From Dunaliella salina (lineage: Eukaryota; Chlorophyta; Chlorophyceae; Chlamydomonadales; Dunaliellaceae), in assembly GCA_002284615.2 (NCBI GenBank), contig MU069657.1:168371-186316 (forward strand): 17,946 nucleotides of DNA, given 5' to 3'. Shown here piece after piece: positions 8,941 to 17,354 of the stretch. The notes below the pieces were generated by a model. That model saw only the letters and a program-made list of their open reading frames with translations, was not told the DNA's origin and did not search any database. Numbering within the stretch: the first letter of the stretch is position 1; the number at the start of each line of letters is the position of its first letter. The position numbers and the translations under genes are program-made.

Positions 8941-9600
8941 GAATTTGCTGTGGGTGTTGAGAGGTTAGGCTTGCTCTGTTGTGCTTCAAACTTAAGCAAG
9001 CACTCTTTAAATGTAGGCCAAGCTTCCTGTAAATCCTCTGATTCCCAGGAGGGCTTCCAAGCGACCCTCCTGANTTCTTGTTTAGTCTGCCGCTCTCTTT
9101 CAACTTGATGGGCATCATTTAGGTTTGCACAGGCAGGACATGCCCATGTGTTGGCTGTTGCAATTTCTTGTCTTTGCTCATCCGAGTAGCATCCAAGCTC
9201 CTTCATGCATCCCCAGTGGTACGTCCGGTGGCACACATCGCAAACATACATATCAGGAAATGGATCCTCCAAGGTTCCAGTTTCATAACTNTGGTAGTAA
9301 TTGCATATTTGGCAGCAGGCACACTCAATACCAGTGCGAGCAGCAGGCNAGACATCCTCAGGCACAAGGTTAGCTTGTTTGAAAAGTGGCAGGGCCCATA
9401 TTTCAATTGTCATAGGTGCGTATTGCGTGTGATATTGCACTTGGAGGTGGGCGGGGGAGCTTGACTGTTCTTTCTTGTTCTCTGCAAAAGTTCTCCAGTT
9501 ACCTACTTGAGTAATAACCAAATCATAATAGAAGATAGAACTGGTAGCATGGCTAGCAGTAGTCTCTTTAGCAAGTTTCTCAGCTGTATTTTCCCTTTAG
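8925..9600 (-). pseudogene. PHD-type zinc finger of the retrotransposon
   Basis: The frame shows CQIC, about 20 residues, CDVC-x4-H-x2-C (CDVCHRTYHWGC), about 22 residues, W-A-CPAC. This is the C4HC3 spacing of a PHD finger, including the Trp two residues before the last Cys pair. PHD fingers read histone tails, so a role in target choice or chromatin docking is a fair inference. It lies between RT and the methyltransferase-like region. The upstream part (IFYYDLVITQVGNWRTFAEN) is in the same frame as the polar linker, interrupted by a TAA near 9595. Three undetermined bases (9074, 9292, 9349) fall in this stretch but do not hit a metal ligand. A frameshift near 8940 separates it from the next region. 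Confidence 0.8.
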
Positions 9601-10350
9601 TCCCAGACTTTTGGGCCTTTGGAAAGGGAGCTTAGAGAGTGGATGGCTGGGGCAATGATCTCTCTGTCTGTGTGGAGCAATTGTTGCCTCTTCTTTCTGG
9701 GTCTGTTTGTTTGAGTATTTAGGCTATGCGGAGTAAGAGTTTGTGTCTAAAGGTTGAGACAATCATCTGTCTGATGTTGGTGGTTAGTGCTAGGGGGGTT
9801 GGGCCGTGTAGGGGTATGGTGAGCAGTGCTCAAACAAGCATGTGAACTGCTATCATCCGGGCTAGCCTGGCTGAATTGGGACATGGAAGAAGAGGTATTT
9901 CTCAATGCTGAGCGTGTGCGTTTGCTGGGTGGCCCTTTTGCAGAGGTATCTTGTATGGCAGGAGCCAGGGTATCCAGGCTTGCAGAGAGCTTTTCTGCAG
10001 AGGGGTGGAGTGCTTGTGTGGGAGTGGTGTTGAGTGTAGCATTGGAGCAAGTTCTTTTGCAGAGTGGCTCTTCCAGTGATTGCAAATCCATTACATTTGA
10101 AAGTTGTTGTGTTCCAGGACAATTAATGGGTGTAGGATGGTTGAGGGCACGTCTGAGGCGGCGTCCGGTGTGTTCATGGGTGTAGAAAGATGTGGAACGA
10201 GGCTGTGGCGGTGGCACTGCTTGAGTGGGGGGGATGAAGCTAGGTTAGGGGGTTGCTCGTTCGGAAATGTGGGTGAGGGGAGGCTGTTCCCTACCCATGC
10301 TGGTGTTGGTAAGGCCACTCACATGGGTGTTGTTAATACGACGTAAGCTG
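9601..10350 (-). pseudogene. Polar, low-complexity linker of the retrotransposon polyprotein
   Basis: After the RT frame the reading shifts near 10345 to a frame reading SLRRINNTHVSGLTNTSMG, then Pro/Ser/Thr/His-rich sequence with two basic patches (LCKRTCS and PPSKRTRSALRN) and a final TDDCLNL. Stops interrupt it near 10240 and 9745, but the frame continues unchanged into the PHD region, so it belongs to the same ancestral ORF. No domain is recognised. The length (about 250 residues) and composition suggest a disordered spacer, perhaps carrying nuclear-localisation-like basic motifs. Confidence 0.6.
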
Positions 10351-12411
10351 GGCCCAATACACTCCCGGGAGTGTATTTGCTTCAGTACTTTTGTAGGCAA
10401 TGATCTTTTGGATCAAGGATGTGTTCAGTTCTTCTTGTAGAGCAAGGTTGACAAGAGCTGCTAGCCTGTCACGCGCAATTTTACATTTGTTGTTCACCTT
10501 GAGGTGTTTAGCCTGAAGTTGAGAAACTGAGATGAAGTGGTTTTTGCGACGAGATGTAAGCTCATGTAGCCCGCTGATTCCCATATNCAGCAGAGGTTGC
10601 ATAATGCAGGTGATGAGAGTAGGGAGGTTGTGAGGAGATGGTTTGTGCAAGGTGAGGGCTTCACAAATGTGCTCTAATTCCTCCTTGAACACACTGGTGC
10701 CATTTTTCTTGAGATGGAGCTTGCTGGAATGCACGCTTGTCAGCTGGCAGGCGCGCATGTTATAGTTGAGCTGACGTTCTATGTGCAGATTTGTTCCTTC
10801 TCGTTTGGTGAGGTAGGTTTCAGACAAAGTATTGAGGTTTTCTATCTGCTTAGTTAGGAGGTTGAGGCGAACAATGCGGTGTCTTACTGAGGGGTCCTCA
10901 AGGCTGGGAGAGAGAGCAAAAGCCTGGCGTCTATGGTATTCTACACAGATTGAAGTGCGTCCTAGTCCAAAATTATCAGAATCTTCACGGACCATTGCTG
11001 CAGCTGTGCTTTTCCAGAGCTTGTGTTTGTGTTTGACCATTCTGTCTATCATGGTGTCCCAGATAATAAGGTCAGTAGGGGTGCAGGGAGTTACTGCAAA
11101 TAAGTATGCAAGGCTAGGGATGATGGCTGTTCGGTCTATGTTTAGTACTTGGCGTGGGGATGCATAGAAAGTGTCAAGGTTATCTAGCTTGTTTTTGAGG
11201 TTAAAAGTCATACGCTGAATTTGGTGCTTCCAGTTAAGGTCCATTGTCATTTGAACTCCCAGATAGAGGAAGGGCTCACTTGATGCAAGGAACTGGGCCT
11301 TCTGTCCTTGGATTTCAATTTTCCCCTGAAGCCTTTGATTGAGAGCTTGAGATGGAGTCACTCCATTGTGATCTTTTCTGGGATGGCTGTGCAGAATGCC
11401 GGTAGCCTTAGTCTTGCTGCCGGAAATAATGAGTGCGGCCCAGTCAGAGTAGAGAGTGAGTTTTCTGGCTTGTGCTTTCAGGTCTTGTATTGTGCTAGTT
11501 GGACAGAGGAGGTCATCAGCAAAGGCAGCGCTGCTAAGGTTATTTGCAAGGTGGTTGTCGGTGGTGTTCTGGTCTGGGACATAACCATGTTTATAGCCGC
11601 GCCCTCCAACATGCAGCCAACGCAGGAGGGGCTCCATGTAGAGGAGAAAGAGAAAGGGTGAGAGTGTATCACCTTGAATTGTACCTCTGTCAACATGAAT
11701 TTGCTTAGTGCTAACCCCTGAAGGCAGTCTTACTTGAGTAGTGGCATTTTCATATAGGTTTTTGACGGTGTCTATGGCATCAGTGGGGAAGCCCAAATTG
11801 TACATCATCCAGAGCATCCTGTCATGGTCAGTAGTGTTGAAGGCTGAGGTGAAATGTAGAATAGGGGCATAGAAATCTGTTCCAAAAATTTTTGCATCTT
11901 CAAGTTCCATGATAACATTTTGGAGTCGGTGGATGGTGTCTTTTTGATTCAGGAAACCAGCTTGTGTGGAGCTCAGGAGGGAGTGTGCTTCTGCGTAATC
12001 AAAGAGAATATTAGTGACCATGCGCGTCCAGAGTTTGTAGAGCGTGTTGGCTAGTCCAATGGGCCTGTAGGAGGATATATCTGTCTCCTCTCCTTTGTTT
12101 TTGTCAATGAGGATAGTCTCACAGATTTTCCAAGACACCGGGGTGAGGCGCGTAGCCCACACGATGATGAAGAGCTTATGAATGCTTTCTTGGATTTCGG
12201 GGGGGAGCATTCTAAGAATCTCATTCACTATGCCATGTGGACCTGGTGATTTGTTATTACTAAGGGTTTTGATGCATTCGTTAAAGGCACTTTTATCCAT
12301 GATTTTGGAGTGGAGCCATTCTCTTTGATCCTCCCCTTCCGATTCGTCTTGTGTAATCCTTGACTGTAGAATAAATGGGTCTGGCACATGGCCAGAATGA
12401 TTAGACTGCTC
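10333..12411 (-). pseudogene. Reverse transcriptase of the retrotransposon
   Basis: A 684-codon open frame carries non-LTR RT motifs in order: SPGPHGIVNEIL (residues 47-58), YRPIGL (107-112), ILHFTSAFNTTDH (motif A, 176-188), GTIQGDTLSPFLF (motif B, 235-247), AFADDLL (motif C, 288-294) and FLYLGVQMTMDLNW. A thumb and a long C-terminal region follow. The two Asp of motif C are present, but the first catalytic Asp of motif A is His (codon CAT, 11854-11856), which should abolish polymerisation. The frame really extends upstream past an in-frame TAG at 12412-12414 into the linker (QAQIVENYYTQAVRAVN). One undetermined base (10587) lies near the C-terminal end. The identity as RT is certain; the copy is inactive. 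Confidence 0.95.
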
Positions 12412-13083
12412 CTAGGGATAATTACGTGGGGCTTCGTGTGGAAGGTATTTGCCATGTTTGATATTAACTGCCCTCACAGCCTGTGTGTAATAGTTTTCAA
12501 CAATCTGTGCCTGCTTGGTTGGTTCAGTCTCAATATTACCTGTCTCCGGGTCTCGGAGTGCTTGGAGACCTGTTCTCGGTTGTGCACCCTTGTCTTAAAA
12601 AATTTTCCTTGTGTGCTTGTTTGGGGTTTGTATTGATTGTTTTTTGCATCTTTTTACGTGTGTTTGTCTTTATTACGAGTTTCATCTATGTAAGTAATGG
12701 ACTGTTTAGCACTCTCAGAGAGCTCTTGCAGTTGTGGAAGAGGAGGGATATCAAGTTGAAGGTTGTTGAGTTTGGATATGGCTTTATTAAGGTTCGCATA
12801 TCCCCTATTTTGCTTCAAAATGGTCGAGGTGCAGTCAATTGTGTTGATGGCAAGGCAGGTCAGCGGGGACTGAATGTTTCTGATCTAGGAAAGCTAATAT
12901 CAGGTTGCGCTGTTTATTGCTTGTGGTCCTCGGCTTGTAGTGGTTGTGGTCTGAGAAGATAGTTTTCGTGTTGCACACTTCAATGCTACTTGGTAGGAAG
13001 AGTGAATGAGGCAAGAGATGCCTTCTGCCAGTGTTTCAACTGTATCAGAGGCCGGTTCATTGCAGAGTGTCTCAAGTTTTTTG
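12388..13083 (-). pseudogene. Endonuclease-RT linker of the retrotransposon, with stops and a frameshift
   Basis: On the minus strand one frame reads KKLETLCNEPASDTVETLAE, GISCLIHSSYQVALKCATRK, then after three stops (about 12885-12900) TILKQNRGYANLNKAISK and LPQLQELSESAKQSITYI, then a TAA (about 12658) and, past a frameshift near 12560, EPTKQAQIVENYYTQAVRAV into the RT frame. The helical, charged content is typical of the segment joining endonuclease and RT in non-LTR elements. The hydrophobic plus-strand frames over the same bases are antisense shadows. It directly abuts the 13084 insertion. Confidence 0.65.
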
Positions 13084-13558
13084 GTTCTATTCCGGCTCGT
13101 GAGGCGTGTTCCTCACATGGGAGGGCAGACCACAGCAAGAGCCAAACACACCGGCTCTCTCCAAACAAACTGGCTCAGAGGCAGAGCTTAAAAAATCACA
13201 GAAACTGAGGCAGGGCCAAAATCCACAGAAACAGGGCTGCAGAAAACACAGGCTAAAATGCACGAACTGAACAAGCAAGTCTGCTGCGAGCAACTGGCAG
13301 GTCTGCTGCGAAACCAAGAAGTCTGCAGGCAGGTCTACTGCCTGAAAAAGGCAGGTCTAGAGCATGCAAAGGCAGCAAGCTACAAGACTGCAAAGTCTGC
13401 AGGAACCAGCAAAGGCAGGCGAGAGCCAAAAATAAAGCCAACACAGGTCTAATGCCCAAGAAGGAAAAGATGGGCATCCTTATTGCAGAGCGGCAATAAG
13501 GGAGCGTCACACTTTCACTCGCCTACAAGAACCGCAGTTCTAATGCGGTGCATAGAAC
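13084..13558. mobile_element. Insertion E1 of the shared-terminus family, splitting the retrotransposon
   Basis: It starts GTTCTATTCCGGCTCGTGAG and ends ...GCAGTTCTAATGCGG.. CATAGAAC. The last 7 bases of the start (GTTCTAT) are the inverse of the end (ATAGAAC). Near the right end (13461-13547) it carries the module AAGGAAAAGATGGGC.. to CTCGCCTACAAGAACC that also ends E2 and E3. The core (13100-13460) is rich in short words such as GCAGGTCT and encodes nothing recognised. It separates two parts of one ancestral reading frame of the retrotransposon, so it arrived later. A clean target-site duplication was not found. Confidence 0.6.
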
Positions 13559-14221
13559 TGGTCGTTTTGTTTGGCAGGTATATTCTTTAGATCATCTAAA
13601 AATGTAATGGCTTCTGTACAGGCTGGGTCAAGGGTTTGCAGCAATTTTTCAAGGTTTTGGGGGACCTCATGCGCTGGGTCTTGCAAGGAGTGTGTGAATG
13701 CTGTTCTGTCAGAGTCACTGATAGGGCGAACAAGGACTTTTTGTGGGCTTTGCGTTGGTAATTGTTGTTCTTTTAGGAAGGGAATATGAATCTGAAGGAT
13801 GTCAAGAGGTATGTTAGCTATGAGTGGGACATGATCGCTAAGGGAACACAATTCATGGGTGGTACAGGGGGAACATTTACACGCAAGTTCAGAGGGTAGA
13901 ATGACGTCATCGATGCGGCCAAAAGTGTAGATTGTATTGTCATTGACATCTTTGCCAGTAGCTTGGTAATGGGTCCAGGGTCTGCAGGTTTCCTCCTTGC
14001 AGGGGCATAGATTGTTAGAGAGGAGAAATTCCCGATACATTCTATCAGCCTGGTAGGTCGTGTTGCTGGAGCGGTCATCAGCTCGTACTGTAGCATTCAT
14101 GTCACCAATTATCAAGGGGATGCAGTTGCTATGGGCGTCAAGCAGAGTCTTTATGTAATCTTGCATTTTATCCCTGCTGATAAGAGCTTCATGAGAGCTG
14201 CCGGATGGAGAGTCATTTGCA
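13540..14221 (-). pseudogene. APE-type endonuclease domain of the retrotransposon, N-terminal half missing
   Basis: The open frame begins upstream of the ATG at 14166 (SSHEALISRDKM precedes it). It contains LIIGDMNAT (the GDFN-type motif), FGRIDDVILPSEL (the ID-strand motif) and SLSDHVPLI (the catalytic SDH motif). These are the C-terminal signature motifs of APE/exonuclease III-like endonucleases that nick target DNA. The N-terminal motifs (N and QE motifs) are not in the window, so about 110-120 residues are lost, either by 5' truncation or because of the insertion that begins at 14222. Downstream the frame runs on (NLEKLLQTLDPACTEAITFL) into the linker and is cut by the 13084-13558 insertion. 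The last residues of the apparent ORF (FYAPH) are insertion-derived. Confidence 0.85.
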
Positions 14222-14351
14222 GTTCTTTTCCGGCTCGTTCAAGGGCGAGAAAGGAAAAGATGGGGACCTTATTGCATCAGCAGCAATAAGGGAACTATCA
14301 CACAATCTCACTCGCCTCCAAGAACCTCAGTTCTACTGTTGGTCAGAGAAC
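14222..14351. mobile_element. Insertion E2, minimal 130-bp member of the family
   Basis: The left end GTTCTTTTCCGGCTCGTTCA is joined almost directly to the right-end module (14251-14338, AAGGAAAAGATGGGGACC to CTCAGTTCTACT) and AGAGAAC. It therefore consists of little more than the two shared ends, like a miniature element. GGGCGAG at the left and CTCGCC at the right are inverted. It sits where the retrotransposon endonuclease sequence stops and only 6 bp (TGAGTA) from E3. Confidence 0.55.
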
Positions 14352-14383
14352 TGAGTAGTTCTCTTCCGGCTCGTTCAAGGGCG

Positions 14384-14600
14384 AGAAAAACACCAGTCGT
14401 GAACGGCGGTCAATTCCTCGCGTCAGGGTACTCAGCGGATAAGTCCCGGCCATAGCTGCAAAGCAACAAGAGGGAAAAGGTGGCACAGCTCAGCACCTTT
14501 CCTGGGTATTCTGCTGAAGTGCACAGCAGTAAGCTTGCACGGGACTGCCAGGGGAACATGTTCTTAGCAGCAAGCTGGAAAGGCAAAATAGCTCAAATGG
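14384..14600. other. E3 left internal segment, unrecognised
   Basis: This holds ordinary-looking sequence between the left end and the minisatellite. It has scattered fragments resembling spacer words (GCAGCAAGCTGG, TGCCAGGGG) that could be very decayed repeat units. No gene is supported. Confidence 0.3.
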
Positions 14601-14601
14601 C

Positions 14602-15030
14602 ATGCCAGCGTAGGCACCCATGCATGAGCAAAGGGGGAGGCAAACTGCAGCAGTGTGCCGGCGTAGACACCTGCTTAAACACCAAAGTTGCACATGCATG
14701 GCTCTAGACAGCGTGCCGGCGTAGACACCTGAGTAAGAGCAAGGCTTAGGAATTGGCAAAATAGCAGCGTGCCAGCGTAGGCACCTGCGCACAACCCAAA
14801 GCAGCGCATGCAAAGCTCAACATCATGGCATGCCGGCGTAGGCACCCAACGGTGAGCAACAACTTTGGAGCAGAAATACCCATGCAGCGTGCCGGCGTAG
14901 ACACCTGCTCACCTCCAAAGCTGTACATGCTTGCATGCGTGCGTGCTCAACATGGTATGCCGGCGTAGGCACCCAAAATGAGCAATAACTTTGGAGCAGA
15001 AAGACCATGCAGCGAGCCGGCATAGACGCC
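14602..15030. repeat. Minisatellite of eight ~58-bp units in alternating A/B types
   Basis: The core RTGCCRGCGTAGRCACC begins at 14602, 14655, 14713, 14769, 14830, 14889, 14957 and 15014 (spacing 53 to 68 bp). Units 1, 3, 5 and 7 share TGAGCAA-like and GCAGCG-ending spacers; units 2, 4, 6 and 8 share CTGC..CA..CCAAAGC.. and CATGC spacers. Units 5 and 7 share nearly the whole spacer (AACTTTGGAGCAGAAA). The result is a higher-order dimer of about 111-127 bp. Unit spacing is not a multiple of three, so it is not a coding repeat. Confidence 0.85.
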
Positions 15031-15217
15031 TGCTTACAAGGCGCACTGCAGCAAGGTGCTGGAAAACCCAAGGCTAGCACTTGGTTCTCCCAAAACTTGG
15101 CAGCGAGCCCAACCAAACCCCAGCATGGGAAACAGAAGCGAGCCTGAATGGCAGGGCACAGCGAGGCCAACAGAACTGCCAGCAAGGCAACATATAGACA
15201 GCAAGGCACACCAGTAC

Positions 15218-15898
15218 TCACGCTCGAGGAGGGGGGCCTGGGAGCCTCTGCGCAGCGTAGGCCCCTTGCGCGTAGGCCCTGTGCTCCCCCTGGGATGTGC
15301 GTGCCCTGCACTCGTCCATGGTGTGCCCAGGCATCCAGCACTTGAAGCACAGCATGTTCCCTTTGGAGCTGCTGCGCTTGGGGGCCGCTGCTTTGGCTTG
15401 CTGCTGCTTCCACTTCCTCAGATGCTTGGACACCCTCTTGGAAAACCCAGACCCACTAGCCCTGGGGCCCCTGACTGCATGGGCTGCACCCCATCCCTTC
15501 TCTGCTGCTACTGCCAACACCTCCCCTTGGAAGAGCAGCTCTTCCTTAAGTTGCTGCCAGGCTTTGCGTGCACGCTGTGCAGACCTGGGAGGGCGCGCTG
15601 CCAGGGCGAAGTTCCCTAGCTGCAAGAGTTCCTCATGCATGCTCTGCAGGCCTTCCCGGTCCAGGCGGGAGCGGGAGGAGCGCAGCCGCTTGCGCATCTT
15701 CTCGCGCTCGGCAGCGTACTCTTCCTCNCTGCTATCGCTGCTGTCGCTGTTCTCGTCGCTGCTGCTGCTGCTGCTGCTGTTGCTGTGCTGATGCCTGCGC
15801 CTGTGCTGTGGCTGACGCCGCTGCTGGCGCGGTTGCAACTCCTGGCCTGCTGCATCTTCGAAGCCTAAGCAAGAAACGGCTTCCTCCTTGCTGGACAT
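15218..15898 (-). CDS. Gag-like CCHC zinc-knuckle protein of insertion E3
   Basis: 226 codons. Order: Gln/Arg/His-rich basic stretch (residues 22-38), a Ser run then acidic Glu/Asp segment (40-60), a charged helix likely to be coiled coil (61-93), a basic region (152-180), and one zinc knuckle CFKCWMPGHTMDEC (C184, C187, H192, C197; exact C-x2-C-x4-H-x4-C). Such a layout is usual for gag/nucleocapsid-type RNA-binding proteins of retroelements. Upstream the frame is open to about 16021 and encodes an RGG-type box (SRGRGGGRGRGR), and the ATG at 16054-16056 lies in the next frame, so a frameshift near 16015 may have cut off the true start. One undetermined base (15727) falls in the acidic part. 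No protease, RT or integrase follows. A host RNA-binding protein captured by the element is the alternative. Confidence 0.6.
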   Translation of the reverse strand: MSSKEEAVSCLGFEDAAGQELQPRQQRRQPQHRRRHQHSNSSSSSSSDENSDSSDSXEEEYAAEREKMRKRLRSSRSRLDREGLQSMHEELLQLGNFALAARPPRSAQRARKAWQQLKEELLFQGEVLAVAAEKGWGAAHAVRGPRASGSGFSKRVSKHLRKWKQQQAKAAAPKRSSSKGNMLCFKCWMPGHTMDECRARTSQGEHRAYAQGAYAAQRLPGPPPRA

Positions 15899-16202
15899 GG
15901 GCAGCGCAACGCGCCCTCTGCCGCGGCCCCCACCACGGCCTCTGCTAGCGGCAGAACCAGCCCCTCCGCGACCTTGACCAGCGACCGGGGGAGCGGGGAC
16001 TGGGGCAGGAACATCTGGTTCCTAGAACTACGACTTAAGCCTGCCTGGTTCGGCATCTCTCTCTCTAAAACTCAACCTAAAAGTCTGCAAAATGCCCCAC
16101 GAGAAAGGGAAAGATGGGGACCTCATTGCATCAGCAGCAATAAGGGAACTATCACACAATCTCACTCGCCTCCAAGAACCTCAGTTCTACTGGACAGAGG
16201 AC

Positions 16203-17219
16203 TGGGTAGTTTCATCATCCTCTTTTTATGTATGCAAAGTCATTCTTACACTGATTGAGGGAAATACTGGCCAGATTTCTACCCTAGAGTTGACAGGTTG
16301 TTGAAAAGCACATCTATCCCTGTCTTGATGTGTAATGTTTGCTGCGTACCCATACACAGCTTCACAAAATGCCAGAGAAAAAATAAGAAGCTCTCTAGGT
16401 GGGTGCTATAATTTCTTTCCCACCATGACAATGGTAGTGCCAAGGGATAGCCTCCGAGGCGAGCGTCAGGTTTGCAAATTTGAATTCACTTACAAAAGCA
16501 GTAGGGCAACCATTTGAACCTGCTGGAGCAGTGGGCCAGCTTTGCATGTAAAAGCAGGGGTAGAAGACTGCTTACATTTGCAACTTACCTAGCCATCACA
16601 ACCGCAGATTGTGCAATACTTTGTGTTCACACATTGTTGGTATAATGGAGGAGTGTTTCTACAACAGAATTATGGAGCTTCACGCTCTCCCATTAGGTAT
16701 CACCCTAAGGAGAGGGTAAAAAAGAAAAGTATCAGGTAGGAGAAAACCTTACAAGTACAGTTGAATTAAAACAGTTGGCATAACAAAACAAGCGAATTCA
16801 AACAAATCAGACTGATCTCAGTAATCGATGGTCTGGGACAGCTTTCCAACCAGCAAAAATGGTTATGTAGTCATAGGACTATTGTACTGCTCCCCAGCAG
16901 CCCCTTTTGTTCCAGCTTTGCAATTCATGGGAAAAGAAACATATGAGTGTGCATGTGCATCGTAGAGAGGTAACTCAATGCACTTGTGCTTCCAGGCACA
17001 TCAACATCTCCTGGACAGAAGAATGAAAGACTTTGCACAGATTTTTGCCAACCTGTTGGACGGAATTTGACAAGAGGTCCTGATCAAATTCACGCACATC
17101 TTGTCAGACAGGAATTGGCACTGTGTCACCTTCATTTTGTAACGGTTTTCCTCAAATTTTCTTTGCGGTGAGCTGGTCGGTTTGCCATGATGAGCCAGAA
17201 GTAAGCTTGCCCCTTTCCT
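16203..17219. other. Intergenic DNA, no gene supported
   Basis: Short plus-strand frames occur (for example 16335-16517, SLGGCYNFFPTMTMVVPRDS) but without a start, splice context or known motif. The missing N-terminal half of the endonuclease was looked for on the minus strand and not found here. Confidence 0.35.
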
Positions 17220-17354
17220 TCATGCAGCAACCTCCTCCTCGTCATTGCTCACTTGGAGGGAGCCAGCATAAGCTAGCTTCCATGTACTGAAGGCTTGTCC
17301 CATTCCTTTGCACAAGTGCAGCTTTTGACCTCCTCCTCCTACAAAGAGCACAAA
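17220..17354 (+). promoter_or_regulatory. Probable 5' UTR of the right host gene
   Basis: A pyrimidine-rich leader has CCTCCTCCTC repeated at 17229 and 17329 and ends CACAAAATGG, a good plant-type start context. A splice acceptor-like CTTCATGCAG just before 17229 could end a 5' UTR intron. No TATA box is clear. Confidence 0.35.

Larger units (their letters stand above)
5905..14221 (-). mobile_element. Large Dualen/RandI-like non-LTR retrotransposon, degenerate
   Basis: A single element is read right to left. The domain order is APE-type endonuclease (C-terminal half), linker, reverse transcriptase, polar linker, PHD finger, PCIF1-like region, RNase H, Cys/His segment, PD-(D/E)XK-like nuclease, 3' UTR with hairpin, pyrimidine tail. 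The presence of both an APE and a restriction-like endonuclease with RNase H is the hallmark reported for Dualen elements of green algae. There are no LTRs, and the RT has non-LTR features, such as an SPG motif upstream of YRPIGL. The first ~110-120 residues of the endonuclease are absent where the 14222 insertion begins. Several frameshifts (near 7160, 7540, 8300, 8940, 10345, 12560) and stops (near 9595, 9745, 10240, 12413, and three near 12885-12900) make it non-autonomous. An unrelated insertion occupies 13084-13558. Confidence 0.85.
14358..16202. mobile_element. Insertion E3, 1.8-kb member carrying a zinc-knuckle ORF and a minisatellite
   Basis: The left end GTTCTCTTCCGGCTCGTTCA and GGGCGAGA match E2 almost base for base; the right module (16105-16191) matches E2 at nearly every position. 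Between them are a short unrecognised stretch, the minisatellite (14602-15030), the zinc-knuckle gene (minus strand) and its 5' region. The flanks TGAGTA (left) and TGGGTA (right) could be a 6-bp target-site duplication with one change, or could be conserved element sequence, since E2 has the same bases. No transposase, RT or integrase is seen, so E3 is either non-autonomous or a deleted copy. Confidence 0.5.

Noticed and set aside
9826..10185. 119-codon plus-strand ORF
   Set aside because: It is antisense to the polar linker of the retrotransposon polyprotein and has no features of its own.
12388..12962. Plus-strand hydrophobic ORFs that look like a membrane protein
   Set aside because: They are antisense to the retrotransposon endonuclease-RT linker, whose minus-strand frames read as a helical charged protein continuous with the RT.
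13258..13452. 64-codon plus-strand ORF in E1
   Set aside because: It is made of short repeated words (GCAGGTCT, AAGTCTGC) and shows no motif or homologue among neighbours.
13084..13558. Helitron, because of the hairpin near the right end
   Set aside because: No TC start or CTRR end could be placed consistently across the three copies, and inverted terminal words fit a TIR-type element better.
14602..15030. CRISPR-like array of repeats and spacers
   Set aside because: The spacers are related to each other in two alternating classes, the spacing varies from 53 to 68 bp, and the context is eukaryotic mobile DNA without cas genes. It is a minisatellite.
15297..15948. Plus-strand ORFs rich in Leu, Cys or Ala over the CTG-rich stretch
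   Set aside because: They mirror the Ser-rich tract of the minus-strand zinc-knuckle gene; the periodic CTG codons keep all frames open.
14358..16202. LTR retrotransposon with E2 and the right end of E3 as LTRs
   Set aside because: The left member contains both ends of the family and the right one only the right module; there is no TG..CA border, primer-binding site, polypurine tract or pol gene.
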